Shown here piece by piece: positions 26,170 to 36,021 of a stretch of 64,000 nt of DNA. The DNA is from Vibrio ziniensis (GTDB lineage Bacteria; Pseudomonadota; Gammaproteobacteria; Enterobacterales; Vibrionaceae). Every line of letters starts with the position of its first letter. Position 1 is the stretch's first letter. The notes beneath the pieces were generated by a model. It saw nothing but the letters and a program-made list of their open reading frames with translations, was not told where the DNA came from and searched no databases. The position numbers and the translations under genes are program-made. The stretch lies in NCBI RefSeq assembly GCF_011064285.1, contig NZ_CP049331.1:124001-188000 (forward strand). Direction: 5' to 3'.

Positions 26170-26575
26170 AGCTGCAGTACGCGTCGACGGTGAAGTAGTC
26201 GGTCAAATCGAAAAAGGTTTATTGGTATTGTTAGGAGTTGAGCGTGAAGACGATGAAGCGAAAGCTAAGCGTTTAATGGAGCGCGTGACCTCTTATCGAG
26301 TCTTTGAAGACCAAGCAGGCAAAATGAATTTAAGTGTAAAAGATGTGGGAGGCAGAGTGTTGGTTGTGTCTCAATTTACACTGCCTGCTGATACAAAAAA
26401 AGGGACACGAGCGGGATTTTCTCGTGGTGCTCATCCACAAGATGCTGAGCGTCTGTATAATTATTTTTCTGATCTATGTGAGGCTGTATTGCCAACTGAG
26501 CGAGGACGCTTTGCGGCAGACATGAAAGTTTCACTGGTCAATGATGGGCCTGTAACGTTCTGGTTGCAGGTATAA
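26141..26575 (+). CDS. dtd: D-aminoacyl-tRNA deacylase
   Basis: 144-residue cytoplasmic dimer that removes D-amino acids from mischarged tRNA. Seen: N-terminal [19 protein letters not shown] with the downstream KKGTRAGFS, and the Gly-cisPro motif in NDGPVTFWL that forms the active site across the dimer. The GTG at 26141 fits the usual family N-terminus and lies about 9 bases behind AAGGAAG. An upstream in-frame GTG (26120) would add seven residues. It overlaps the 3' end of yihY by 29 bases, so translation is likely coupled. Confidence 0.95.
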   Translation: MIALIQRVSEAAVRVDGEVVGQIEKGLLVLLGVEREDDEAKAKRLMERVTSYRVFEDQAGKMNLSVKDVGGRVLVVSQFTLPADTKKGTRAGFSRGAHPQDAERLYNYFSDLCEAVLPTERGRFAADMKVSLVNDGPVTFWLQV

Positions 26576-26593
26576 ATTTTAGGAACGGAATCT

Positions 26594-27523
26594 ATGTTTA
26601 AACTTATTACGCCGACTACGGATAATCAGCTCAATAAGTATTACCACTTCCGCTGGCAGATGTTGCGTGAACCTTGGCGAATGCCTATTGGTTCAGAACG
26701 CGATGAATATGATCCCATGAGCCATCATCGCATGATTGTCGATGGTAGAGGAAGGCCCATCGCTATAGGTCGCCTATACATTACGCCTGACAGTGAAGGC
26801 CAAATTCGTTATATGGCGGTAAAAGCGACTCGCCGAAGTAAAGGCATGGGATCGTTGGTCTTGGTTGCATTGGAGTCATTAGCCCGTCAGGAAGGGGCGA
26901 AACGTCTTGTCTGTAATGCTCGTGAAGATGCGATTTCATTTTATGAAAAAAATGGTTTTGAGCGTCGTGGTGAACTGAACGATGAACGTGGACCTGTTCG
27001 TCACCAACAGATGGTGAAGCAACTGGATCCCATGGCAAATGTGTTACGTAAACCAGAGTGGTGTACGGAACTTCAGGAACGCTGGGCAACCCAAATTCCA
27101 ATCAGTGATAAAATGGGTATCAAGATTCAGCAGTATACGGGGTATCAATTTCAGTGCTGTGCGCAAATAAATCCGAACCTGAACCCACATAATACTATGT
27201 TTGCCGGTTCTGCATTCACTCTAGCCACGTTAACTGGTTGGGGGATGGCGTGGTTATTGATGCGTGAGCGTGGTTTAGAAGGTGATATAGTGTTGGTGGA
27301 CAGCAGTATTCGTTATCGCCACCCAGTAGTTCATAACCCTGTTGCATCGACATCCTTAGATGGAATTAGTGGCGACTTGGATCGTTTAGCATCTGGCCGT
27401 AAAGCGCGAATTGTGGTGAATGTGACCATATCGAGTGGTGATGTTGAGGCTGTGGCCTTTGTTGGAACCTATATGCTGATTCCCAATTACCAAGAGATCC
27501 TAAAAAAGGCCGGTGCGAATTAA
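26594..27523 (+). CDS. yiiD: YiiD, fused GNAT acetyltransferase-thioesterase-like protein
   Basis: 309 residues in two parts. Residues about 1-145 are a GNAT domain with the acetyl-CoA loop RRSKGMGSLVL. Residues about 160-305 form a hotdog-fold domain of the YiiD C-terminal thioesterase type (NPNLNPHNTMFAGSAF, then the helix ATLTGWGMAW). The substrate is unknown; a role in acyl or fatty-acid metabolism is inferred from the hotdog domain. It follows dtd by 18 bases and ends the cluster, with only 10 bases to the converging asmA-like gene. Confidence 0.9.
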   Translation: MFKLITPTTDNQLNKYYHFRWQMLREPWRMPIGSERDEYDPMSHHRMIVDGRGRPIAIGRLYITPDSEGQIRYMAVKATRRSKGMGSLVLVALESLARQEGAKRLVCNAREDAISFYEKNGFERRGELNDERGPVRHQQMVKQLDPMANVLRKPEWCTELQERWATQIPISDKMGIKIQQYTGYQFQCCAQINPNLNPHNTMFAGSAFTLATLTGWGMAWLLMRERGLEGDIVLVDSSIRYRHPVVHNPVASTSLDGISGDLDRLASGRKARIVVNVTISSGDVEAVAFVGTYMLIPNYQEILKKAGAN

Positions 27524-27533
27524 AGCACAAGCT

Positions 27534-29411
27534 TTATTTAGGACAAGGCTGAAACTCTTGTTTATTGTTTTGCAAGTCATAACTCACGTTCTCACAACCT
27601 TGAGCAACATTGAGCTTAAACTGCCCCTCTTGAGGTGAAACCAAATCAAGTTGGGCAGTGATATCAGCTTCCAATCCAGAACCTTTCAAAGCGGTCTTAG
27701 CAAGATGGATTCGTCCTCTGTCTGCTATCAAGTTAAAGTTCTCAATTTCAAAGGGTTGTACGACTAAAGACTCAGGGCTTTCGATCATCATAATGCCTTC
27801 GCGCATGCTACCATTAAGCTCTCCTGAAATAGAGTGTGCAAGCATAGAATAGTCTCCTGCCAACCCTTCTGCATTAACGTCGAATTCCGTAGTAGCATCA
27901 ATCTTAACTGGCAGTTGGACAAAGTAATTCATAACGGAAAACGGTAGACCATCAGCATGTGCAGTCAGAGACCAGGGCGAGCTCGCTTTGGTGAAATCCC
28001 AGCTTGCATTCGCTTCAAGATAACCCTGTTCAAGTGGTATAAATGCTTTATTAAGCTGCCAGACCCCTTGCTCACTTCGCATATCAATTAGGCCTTGGCT
28101 GCTAACAATATTGCCTATACTGGCGCTGTTAGCATTGATAACGACATCACCATTCCATAATCCCAATCGGTTGTCTTTAATCAATTGAGTGTTCGATCCT
28201 TCAATCGTTAAGCCGGATAGTTGCCAAAATGGTTTGTTGTACAACTGAATAAGCTGCAGGTTGTTGATGTTTAATTGTTCTATGACCAGTTCATCAAACT
28301 GCGGCCATTTTTCATCTAACCAAGCGAGATCTTGCTGAGATTCACCAAACCATTTTATACCGTGGACGTTAAGTTCCTTTAAATGAAGGCTGCTCGGTGT
28401 CACTGTTCCTGATAGTTGTACGCTACCTTGCAATACTTCTGTTGAAAAGTCGCTGATAGCAATGGTTTGGTCAGAAAAATCAAGCTTGATGCTAGGTTCA
28501 ATCCATTGGGTGTTTTTCCATAAAATGGTATCGGCATTTAATGACAAGTAACCTTGATCCTGTTGCCATATTGAATGAGTCAGAGATAAATTTTCCAAAG
28601 ACGCGGCAAAATTCTCTAATCTCAATCCGGCTATCGTCAATTGGCTGTTAAGAATATCTAAACTGTTAATGTGGGTTATGTATTTAAGCGCTTGCTGTTG
28701 TAGTTCATCCGTTGTGCTGCTTAATGATTCAGGTAGATCTAGATGGTTGATGGTCGTATTAATTAGTGACCACCCTGAAGCCAACTGTTCTGCCTGACCT
28801 GAAAAGTCGCCTCCTTGCCATTTGAATGAGGCGCCATACACCGTGCTGTCTGAAGGTTTATAATCCGCATCAATCAGAATTTTATCAAAAGCTTCTCCAT
28901 TCCAGTAAAACTGGTCAGCAGAAAGTTGAAGTTCTCCATAGGGCAGCAATTGCTCGGTATCTTTCCATTGCGGATGCTTGACCTGAAGATTAACTCCACG
29001 AGCAATAAGCCCTTGTTGTGAAAAATCCACATTGTGTAGAGCCAGTTGATTTAGTTGCAAGTAATGGAGGAAGTTTGACGCGGGTAAACCTTGGGAAAAG
29101 TTAGCGCCATCGAGTAATAGACTATCGATGACCAACTTGTCTTGTTTTATCAGTTTTTCGTTTAACCAAATATCAACTTTGGAAAAAGAGATCGGCTGTT
29201 CATCCGTTTCTATACTGACGTTATGTAAGGTGAAATGCGTCGGATACTCATACTCAAGTTTAGAGAATGAGAGTTTTTGGGGCCACAATTGTTGAGTTAG
29301 CCATTGAGCTGAAGGCGTGAAATAGCGGGTGTGCATAACACCAAATACTACCAACGTTAACGTGAGTAGTATGGCTATAACTCCAATCCCTAGTGCTAAC
29401 AGCTTCTTCAT
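27534..29411 (-). CDS. AsmA family protein
   Basis: 625 residues. One N-terminal membrane helix (about 5-27) is followed by a long beta-rich region of repeated hydrophobic strands and the conserved AsmA C-terminal part (DITAQLDLVSPQEGQFKLNVAQGCENV). AsmA-like proteins are anchored in the inner membrane with a long periplasmic groove. They are linked to phospholipid transport and outer-membrane assembly. Closest in layout to E. coli YicH. It stands alone on the minus strand, and no partner gene is nearby. Confidence 0.85.
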   Translation of the reverse strand: MKKLLALGIGVIAILLTLTLVVFGVMHTRYFTPSAQWLTQQLWPQKLSFSKLEYEYPTHFTLHNVSIETDEQPISFSKVDIWLNEKLIKQDKLVIDSLLLDGANFSQGLPASNFLHYLQLNQLALHNVDFSQQGLIARGVNLQVKHPQWKDTEQLLPYGELQLSADQFYWNGEAFDKILIDADYKPSDSTVYGASFKWQGGDFSGQAEQLASGWSLINTTINHLDLPESLSSTTDELQQQALKYITHINSLDILNSQLTIAGLRLENFAASLENLSLTHSIWQQDQGYLSLNADTILWKNTQWIEPSIKLDFSDQTIAISDFSTEVLQGSVQLSGTVTPSSLHLKELNVHGIKWFGESQQDLAWLDEKWPQFDELVIEQLNINNLQLIQLYNKPFWQLSGLTIEGSNTQLIKDNRLGLWNGDVVINANSASIGNIVSSQGLIDMRSEQGVWQLNKAFIPLEQGYLEANASWDFTKASSPWSLTAHADGLPFSVMNYFVQLPVKIDATTEFDVNAEGLAGDYSMLAHSISGELNGSMREGIMMIESPESLVVQPFEIENFNLIADRGRIHLAKTALKGSGLEADITAQLDLVSPQEGQFKLNVAQGCENVSYDLQNNKQEFQPCPK

Positions 29412-29471
29412 GGTTTCGTATCGGCTAAACGGACAAGCTAACAGCTTTGATCAAATATCAATTTGCTTCAA

Positions 29472-29500
29472 CAAAAAAGCCCCTAAATATAGGGGCTTGC
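29472..29500 (-). terminator. Terminator of pckA
   Basis: AAGCCCCTA / TAGGGGCTT hairpin with an A-run on the plus strand, acting on minus-strand transcription from pckA. Confidence 0.85.
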
Positions 29501-29535
29501 TAGTTTTTTTGACGTTAAACGCTAAGATGTCTGCT

Positions 29536-31164
29536 TTAGTCTAGTTGTGGACCTGCTGCAACTAGAGCTTTACCTTCTGCGTTATCCGTGTACTTGTCGA
29601 AGTTGTTGATGAAGCGAGTCGCAAGGTCTTTCGCTTTGCTTTCCCATTGTAGTGGGTCAACGTAAGTATCACGTGGGTCAAGAATTGAAGGATCAACACC
29701 TGGTAGTGCTGTTGGGATTTCTAAGTTGAAGATAGGAACGTGTTTTGTTTTCGCTTCTTCAATCGAGCCATCCAGAATCGCATCAATAATACCGCGAGTA
29801 TCTTGAATCGAGATACGTTTGCCTGAACCGTTCCAACCCGTATTCACTAGGTAAGCTTCAGCGCCAACGGCTTCCATACGTTTTACCAACACTTCTGCAT
29901 ATTGAGTTGGGTGTAGCGTTAGGAACGCTGCGCCAAAACATGCAGAGAAGGTTGGTGTAGGTTCGGTAATACCACGTTCAGTACCTGCAAGTTTTGCAGT
30001 GAAGCCAGACAGGAAGTGGTATTTGGTTTGTTCAGGAGTCAACTTAGACACAGGAGGTAGAACACCAAAGGCATCGGCAGACAAGAAGATCACTTTGTTG
30101 GCATGACCGCCTTTTGAAATAGGCTTAACAATATTATCGATATGATAGATAGGGTAAGAAACACGGGTATTTTCTGTTTTTGAACCGTCATCGAAATCGA
30201 TAGATCCATCACCACGTACAGTGACGTTTTCTAGTAGTGCGTCACGGCGAATAGCGTTGTAGATATCAGGCTCAGCTTCTTTAGAGAGCTTGATCGTTTT
30301 CGCGTAACAGCCACCTTCAAAGTTAAATACACCGTCATCATCCCAACCGTGTTCGTCATCACCAATCAGTGCGCGTTTTGGATCGGTAGAAAGTGTGGTT
30401 TTACCTGTACCAGATAGGCCAAAGAAAATAGCAACGTCGCCGTCTTTACTCATGTTCGCTGAACAGTGCATAGACGCAATACCTTGAAGAGGAAGGAAAT
30501 AGTTCATCATTGCGAACATACCTTTCTTCATCTCACCGCCGTACCAAGTACCGCCGATAAGCTGCATTTTTTCAGTTAGGTTAAATACGGTGAAGTTTTC
30601 AGAGTTCAAACCATGCTCTTGCCACTTGGTATTGATGCATTTAGCACCGTTCATAACGACAAAATCAGGTTTGAAATTCGCTAATTCTTCATCGCTTGGG
30701 CGGATAAACATATTTTTAACGAAGTGAGCTTGCCAAGCTACTTCAGTAATAAAGCGCACACATAAACGCGTATCAGCGTTAGCGCCACAATAACCGTCGA
30801 ATACAAACAGACGTTTGCCAGAAAGTTGTTTGTTCACTTGAGCTTTCAAGTCGTTCCAAATTTCTTGGCTGATTGGTTTGTTATCGTTTTTTGCTTTCTC
30901 AGATGTCCACCATAGGGTGTCACGGGTGGTGTCATCTTTAACGATAAACTTATCTTTAGGTGAGCGACCAGTAAAGATGCCAGTGTCTACTGCTACTGCT
31001 CCCAGTTCAGTGACTACGCCTTTTTCGTAGCCTTCTAGGTCTGAGCGCGTTTCTTCAGCGAATAACGTTTCGTAACTTGGGTTATGTATCACTTCAGTTA
31101 CGTTGGTTATTCCGTATTGGGTTAGGTCTAATTGTGCAGCCTTTGTATGTTCCATAACGGTCAT
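29536..31164 (-). CDS. pckA: Phosphoenolpyruvate carboxykinase (ATP)
   Basis: 542-residue cytoplasmic enzyme converting oxaloacetate and ATP to PEP and CO2, the entry to gluconeogenesis. Seen: Walker [12 protein letters not shown], the kinase-2 motif [16 protein letters not shown], and GRSPKDKF near the N-terminus. Length is normal. The ATG follows AAGGAG at seven bases. It has its own terminator and a long upstream region, so it is probably a single-gene unit. Confidence 0.98.
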   Translation of the reverse strand: MTVMEHTKAAQLDLTQYGITNVTEVIHNPSYETLFAEETRSDLEGYEKGVVTELGAVAVDTGIFTGRSPKDKFIVKDDTTRDTLWWTSEKAKNDNKPISQEIWNDLKAQVNKQLSGKRLFVFDGYCGANADTRLCVRFITEVAWQAHFVKNMFIRPSDEELANFKPDFVVMNGAKCINTKWQEHGLNSENFTVFNLTEKMQLIGGTWYGGEMKKGMFAMMNYFLPLQGIASMHCSANMSKDGDVAIFFGLSGTGKTTLSTDPKRALIGDDEHGWDDDGVFNFEGGCYAKTIKLSKEAEPDIYNAIRRDALLENVTVRGDGSIDFDDGSKTENTRVSYPIYHIDNIVKPISKGGHANKVIFLSADAFGVLPPVSKLTPEQTKYHFLSGFTAKLAGTERGITEPTPTFSACFGAAFLTLHPTQYAEVLVKRMEAVGAEAYLVNTGWNGSGKRISIQDTRGIIDAILDGSIEEAKTKHVPIFNLEIPTALPGVDPSILDPRDTYVDPLQWESKAKDLATRFINNFDKYTDNAEGKALVAAGPQLD

Positions 31165-31502
31165 AGGTGCTCCTTATAAGGATTTTTGTAGGGATTTTGT
31201 AATAATGTTTTTAATTGTTATCTGCTAACCATGCTAACAACGGGTCTGGGAGAAAACAGGGAGATAGTTCAAAAAACATCCACTTCTTTCCTGTGGTTTT
31301 AGGTGACTCGTCACATATATTAGCCTGAGTATTTTATCTTGTAGTTGAAGGCAGATACCAGAGAAAATCATTAATAATGACTAGAAATTAAGTATGCCGT
31401 ACGGTGGTTTCAAGCCTTGTTTTTATTGGGTTGTGATCACAAAAAAAGCCAGCTTTATGCTGGCTCTTGTGCAAAGATTACGTGCTTGTTAATTCTAGTG
31501 AA
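31165..31502. other. Intergenic region between hslO and pckA
   Basis: 338 bases. It holds the hslO terminator (31447-31465), an exact palindrome TTGTGATCACAA (31431-31442) beside it, and a palindrome GTGAC-TC-GTCAC (31303-31314) upstream of pckA. The latter sits where a regulator site could be, but its spacing does not fit CRP. I cannot place a confident pckA promoter. Confidence 0.55.
31441..31468 (-). terminator. Terminator of hslR-hslO
   Basis: AGCCAGC-TTTAT-GCTGGCT with seven A on the plus strand, i.e. a T-run after the hairpin for minus-strand transcription. Confidence 0.85.
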
Positions 31503-32393
31503 TTAATGCAGTGTTTTGGTGTCACTTTGTGCTTGAGAATATAGCTCAGCGACTTGTGCTGAATCGAAAGAATATGTTGTGCCGCAGTAATCACAATGTA
31601 AAGAAACCGATCCTTCCTCTGCTAAAATGTCGTTTATTTCATCGCGAGAGACAGTCACAATTGCTGCACCACTACGATCACGAGAACAGCCACATAGAAA
31701 CTCAACATCTTGAGGTTCAAACAGTTTTACTTGTTCTTGGTTGTATAGGCGGTACAGCAGCTCGTTTGCTTCAAGAGTGAAAAGTTCTTCGTTTTTCACT
31801 GTGTTGGTTAGTTGCTCTAAGTGTTCAAAATCTTCAGGCGAACCTGTACCATCTGGAACAATTTGCAGTAGCATGCCTGCTGCATGCGGTTTGCCTTCGT
31901 GTTCACCAGTACGAATCCATAAACGGGTTTTTAGTTGTTCAGAGCGTAAGAAATAGTTTTCAATTACTTGAGCAATATTGTTACCTTCTAGCCCTACCAC
32001 TCCTTGGTAGCGTTCGCCTTTTTTCGGCTCGATGGTAATTACTAAATGACCTTTACCCATTAAATCGTGCAAGCCTGCGTCATCGGCAATGTCACCTTCC
32101 CAGCGAGCTACACCACGAATACGTTGGTTGTTGTCGCCATTGATAACCGCTAAGGATACAGGACCGTTTCCTTGCAATTGCATGGTAATAGAACCTTCAA
32201 ACTTAAGTGTAGCCGTTAATAGGGTCGTGGCCACTAGTAGCTCGCCCAATAACGTTTGAATTGGCGCTGGGTATTCCTTGCTAGTGATGATCTGTTGGTA
32301 CGCTTTGTCTAGCTGTACTAGCTCACCGCGTACTGATAAGTCTTCAAATAGGTAGCGATTTAATACGTTGGTCGCCTTTGCGCTTGTAGTCAT
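31503..32393 (-). CDS. hslO: Redox-regulated chaperone Hsp33
   Basis: 296-residue cytoplasmic holdase activated by oxidation and unfolding. The C-terminal zinc switch is complete: CxC ([10 protein letters not shown]) and, about 30 residues later, CxxC (HCDYCGT). The N-terminal core matches the family ([16 protein letters not shown]). It is 18 bases downstream of hslR on the same strand, the usual heat-shock pair, and ends at a clear terminator. Confidence 0.97.
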   Translation of the reverse strand: MTTSAKATNVLNRYLFEDLSVRGELVQLDKAYQQIITSKEYPAPIQTLLGELLVATTLLTATLKFEGSITMQLQGNGPVSLAVINGDNNQRIRGVARWEGDIADDAGLHDLMGKGHLVITIEPKKGERYQGVVGLEGNNIAQVIENYFLRSEQLKTRLWIRTGEHEGKPHAAGMLLQIVPDGTGSPEDFEHLEQLTNTVKNEELFTLEANELLYRLYNQEQVKLFEPQDVEFLCGCSRDRSGAAIVTVSRDEINDILAEEGSVSLHCDYCGTTYSFDSAQVAELYSQAQSDTKTLH

Positions 32394-32411
32394 AAGGAAT
32401 AATCCGGCTAT

Positions 32412-32807
32412 TTACTGATGTTTAAATTTTAGAAGATCTCGACGCTGTTTTTTATCTGGGCGGCGATCTGGACTTGGGTTGTGGGCATTTAACTTGCGTG
32501 CTAACGCATGACGCTCACGTTTTTCTATACTCTCAAGCGTCTCTGAATAGAGGGTTTGCGCTTCCGGTGCACCACGCCTTTGATCCGATATCCTGTTAAT
32601 GATAACAGTTTTCTCTTCTTGACCTTGGCGCAGAGTAATTACCGCACCAAGCTCGACAATCTTACTTGGCTTTGATCGTTGGCCATTATAATGAACTTTG
32701 CCACCATCGACCATATCTCGTGCAACAGAACGAGTTTTGTAAAATCTGGCAGCCCAAAGCCATTTATCGAGCCTAACCTCTTCTTTCATGGAATTAGCGG
32801 AACTCAT
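32412..32807 (-). CDS. hslR: Heat-shock protein 15, ribosome-associated S4-domain RNA-binding protein
   Basis: 131 residues. The S4 RNA-binding domain is N-terminal (VRLDKWLWAARFYKTRSVARDMVDGG), and the tail is strongly basic (PDKKQRRDLLKF). Hsp15 binds free 50S subunits carrying a stalled peptidyl-tRNA so that they can be recycled. First gene of hslR-hslO, divergent from the gsp operon. An alternative ATG six codons in is possible. Confidence 0.95.
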   Translation of the reverse strand: MSSANSMKEEVRLDKWLWAARFYKTRSVARDMVDGGKVHYNGQRSKPSKIVELGAVITLRQGQEEKTVIINRISDQRRGAPEAQTLYSETLESIEKRERHALARKLNAHNPSPDRRPDKKQRRDLLKFKHQ

Positions 32808-33008
32808 TGTGCTTATCGCTCTCTAATCTGTGTATGACTCTTTTATGGGAATTACAATGGCGCTTAAATGGCATATTTTCAACCGAACCGACATTTTAAT
32901 AATTAGAAAAAAACATTCCATATTGTTTGATGCTATAATTTTCGACCCCTATATTAACGAGTCAGTTAGTATTACAGTTGAAAAAAGTAAGAATGAACTA
33001 AGGATATA

Positions 33009-33953
33009 TTGGCGGCGAATAATGAAGTTAAAGCAGTTTTATTTTCGACGAGACGGTCAATTCAGATGCTAAAAAAATTATATCAATGGCAGAAGACACT
33101 TAGTCTCCTTCTCACTCTTATTATGCTATCAGCTTCAGCGTGGATCATGGGCAAAATGATCTGGCTGTTAGAAGATGAACCAGTGATAGCGCTGCGCTCG
33201 AGTGCAGTCTCTGGTGTTAATGTGTCTAAAGCGAAGTCATTAGATTTAAGCGCGTTACATCAGGGTATTTTATTTGGTCAGTATTCAGAATCTGTTGAGC
33301 CCGTAGCCATTGTTGAGCAAGTTATTGATGCTCCAAAAACCAAATTAAATTTGGTTCTGGTCGGTGTTGTGGCAAGTAGTGACGCCAATAAAAATCTGGC
33401 GGTTATTGCTAATCGAAATGTGCAAGCGACTTACGGTATCAATGAGTCTATTGAAGGCACTAAAGCTAAACTCAAAGCGGTATTACTTGATCGCGTGATC
33501 ATTGATAACTCTGGTCGTGACGAAACGTTAATGTTGGAAGGGGCTGAAAATATTGAGCTAAGTTCTAATGCTGTAAGAACCGCTCCGCGTCGTCCTCAGG
33601 CAAAACAAAATAACCAGCAAGAAGATAATAATGACAATAATAATGAAGATAAATTGGATGCAATCCGAGCATCAATTCTGAATAATCCTCAAGAAATTTT
33701 CCAATATGTTCGATTATCTCAAGTGAAAGAGGAAGATAACATAGTAGGTTATCGCGTGAGCCCTGGGAAAGATTCGATATTATTTGATTCAGTGGGTTTA
33801 CAAAGTGGTGATATCGCCACGGAATTTAATGGTCTTGACCTCACCGAACCTGATGTAATGAGTAAGTTGGCTTCAGGTATGTCGGAAATGACTGAGATCA
33901 ATTTAAGCGTATTACGCGATGGGCAACAATATGACATTTACATACAATTTTAA
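33009..33953 (+). CDS. gspC: Type II secretion protein GspC (EpsC)
   Basis: Inner-membrane linker between the cytoplasmic platform and the secretin. Seen: one transmembrane helix (about 32-50), the homology region that binds GspD (LVLVGVVASSDANKNLAVIANR), a low-complexity Asn/Asp linker, and a C-terminal PDZ domain. The TTG at 33009 places WQK about 28 residues in, close to EpsC of V. cholerae as I recall it. An ATG at 33066 would give a much shorter cytoplasmic end. TAAGGA precedes the TTG, though only four bases away. First gene of the gspC-N operon, divergent from hslR. Confidence 0.9.
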   Translation: MAANNEVKAVLFSTRRSIQMLKKLYQWQKTLSLLLTLIMLSASAWIMGKMIWLLEDEPVIALRSSAVSGVNVSKAKSLDLSALHQGILFGQYSESVEPVAIVEQVIDAPKTKLNLVLVGVVASSDANKNLAVIANRNVQATYGINESIEGTKAKLKAVLLDRVIIDNSGRDETLMLEGAENIELSSNAVRTAPRRPQAKQNNQQEDNNDNNNEDKLDAIRASILNNPQEIFQYVRLSQVKEEDNIVGYRVSPGKDSILFDSVGLQSGDIATEFNGLDLTEPDVMSKLASGMSEMTEINLSVLRDGQQYDIYIQF

Positions 33954-33987
33954 ATCTGATGCACCAGCTTCAGCTTAGGGAGTATTT

Positions 33988-36021
33988 GTGAAGCATTGGC
34001 TTAAAAAAAGCACATGGTTAATTACCGGCAGTTTATTAGTTTCACCACTGGTATTAGCCAGCGAGTTTAGCGCAAGTTTTAAAGGCACTGATATCCAAGA
34101 GTTCGTCAATATTGTTGGCCGCAACCTTGAGAAAACGATCATTGTTGATCCATCAGTGCGAGGTAAAATTGATGTGCGCAGTTACGACACTCTGAATGAT
34201 GAGCAGTACTATAGCTTCTTTCTAAATGTGCTTGAAGTGTACGGATTTGCCGTTATTGAAATGGATAACAACGTACTTAAAGTCGTTAAAGCAAAAGATG
34301 CTAAGACCTCACCAATTCCAGTGTTGGGTGATGATGACAGAGCCTCTGGTGATAAAGTTGTTACTCAGGTAGTGGCCGTTAAAAACGTGTCGGTAAGAGA
34401 GTTATCTCCCCTGTTACGTCAATTAATAGATAACGCTGGTGCAGGTAACGTTGTTCATTATGACCCCGCAAACATCATTTTGATCACTGGTCGCGCGGCG
34501 GTAGTGAACCGCTTGGCTGAAATTGTTCATCGAGTGGATCAGGCGGGTGACAAAGATATTGAGCTCGTTGAGTTAAAGAATGCGTCGGCGGCAGAAATGG
34601 TGCGTATTGTTGAGGCTCTGAATAAGACTTCTGACGCAAAGAATACTCCAGCTACATTACAGCCGAATCTTGTTGCAGATGAGCGTACTAACTCGATTTT
34701 GATTTCAGGCGAACCAAAGGTGCGCAAGCGTCTTAAGAATCTGATTAGACAACTTGATGTTGAAATGGCGACTAAAGGTAATAACCGAGTTGTTTACCTG
34801 AAATACGCAAAAGCGGAAGAGTTGGTGGATGTGCTTAAAGGCGTATCGCAAAACTTGCAAGCCAAAAGTCAGAACGGTCAGAAAAGTGCGGGTGGTGCCA
34901 GCAGCACTAACAATGACATTATGATCACAGCCCATGCTGGAACGAATGCTTTGGTAATAACCGCGCCACAAGACATCATGAGTGCGATGTTAGATGTCAT
35001 TGCACAGTTAGATATCCGTCGCGCGCAAGTATTGATTGAAGCTTTAATTGTTGAAATGTCAGAAGGCGATGGTATTAACCTTGGTGTTCAATGGGGTTCG
35101 TTAGAAAGTGGCTCGGTTATTCAATATAGTAATACTGGTGCTTCAATCGGCCAAGTGATGGTTGGTTTAGAAGAAGCCAAAGAAAGCACAAGCACAGAAT
35201 ATTATTATAACTCTGATGGTAACCGTGTACCTTATGATGTAACTGAATCTGGTGACTACAGTACGCTTGCATCAGCGCTTTCCGGCATCAACGGTGCTGC
35301 AGTTAGCATTATGATGGGCGATTGGACAGCGCTGATTAGTGCAGTCTCTACAGATTCAAATTCGAATATTCTTTCTTCGCCAAGTATTACTGTTATGGAT
35401 AACGGTGAAGCTTCTTTTATTGTTGGTGAAGAAGTTCCAGTTATTACTGGTTCTGCTGCAGGTTCAAACAATGAGAACCCATTCCAAACGGTTGATCGTA
35501 AAGAAGTGGGTATTAAGTTGAAAGTCGTACCGCAAATTAACGAAGGTGACTCAGTTCAGCTCAAAATTGAACAGGAAGTTTCTAACGTGTTAGGTGCTAA
35601 TGGTGCTGTGGATGTCCGTTTTGCCAAACGTCAGCTCAATACATCTGTAATGGTTCAAGATGGGCAAATGTTAGTGCTAGGTGGTTTGATTGACGAAAGA
35701 GCAATGGAAAGCGAATCTAAAGTTCCATTTCTAGGCGACATTCCTATTCTGGGGCATCTATTTAAATCTACCAGTACTCAAGTGGAAAAGAAAAACTTGA
35801 TGGTATTTATCAAGCCGACGATCATCCGTGATGGTATGACAGCTGATGGTATTACCCAACGTAAATATAACTATATTCGTGCGGAGCAACTATTCAAAGC
35901 AGAGCAAGGTCTTAAGTTAATGGATAATGACAATATCCCTGTACTGCCAAAGTTTGGCGAAGACCGCCGATATCCGCCTGAGGTTCAAGCCTTTATTGAT
36001 CAAATGGAAGCGGTTCAATGA
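33988..36021 (+). CDS. gspD: Type II secretion secretin GspD (EpsD)
   Basis: 677-residue outer-membrane secretin through which folded exoproteins leave the cell. Signal peptide ends about residue 24 (VLASEF). It is followed by N0 ([17 protein letters not shown]), three KH-like N domains, and the secretin core with VPVITG and the C-terminal S domain. It starts with GTG, 34 bases after gspC. The stop overlaps gspE by four bases. No pilotin gene is in the cluster. Confidence 0.97.
   Translation: MKHWLKKSTWLITGSLLVSPLVLASEFSASFKGTDIQEFVNIVGRNLEKTIIVDPSVRGKIDVRSYDTLNDEQYYSFFLNVLEVYGFAVIEMDNNVLKVVKAKDAKTSPIPVLGDDDRASGDKVVTQVVAVKNVSVRELSPLLRQLIDNAGAGNVVHYDPANIILITGRAAVVNRLAEIVHRVDQAGDKDIELVELKNASAAEMVRIVEALNKTSDAKNTPATLQPNLVADERTNSILISGEPKVRKRLKNLIRQLDVEMATKGNNRVVYLKYAKAEELVDVLKGVSQNLQAKSQNGQKSAGGASSTNNDIMITAHAGTNALVITAPQDIMSAMLDVIAQLDIRRAQVLIEALIVEMSEGDGINLGVQWGSLESGSVIQYSNTGASIGQVMVGLEEAKESTSTEYYYNSDGNRVPYDVTESGDYSTLASALSGINGAAVSIMMGDWTALISAVSTDSNSNILSSPSITVMDNGEASFIVGEEVPVITGSAAGSNNENPFQTVDRKEVGIKLKVVPQINEGDSVQLKIEQEVSNVLGANGAVDVRFAKRQLNTSVMVQDGQMLVLGGLIDERAMESESKVPFLGDIPILGHLFKSTSTQVEKKNLMVFIKPTIIRDGMTADGITQRKYNYIRAEQLFKAEQGLKLMDNDNIPVLPKFGEDRRYPPEVQAFIDQMEAVQ

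Noticed and set aside
31303..31314. CRP site upstream of pckA
   Set aside because: The palindrome has GTGAC and GTCAC separated by two bases; CRP needs TGTGA-N6-TCACA.
32830..33072. An 80-codon gene upstream of gspC
   Set aside because: AT-rich, runs through the divergent promoter region and into gspC in another frame, with no ribosome-binding site. Only its last 17 codons raise the separate question of the gspC start.
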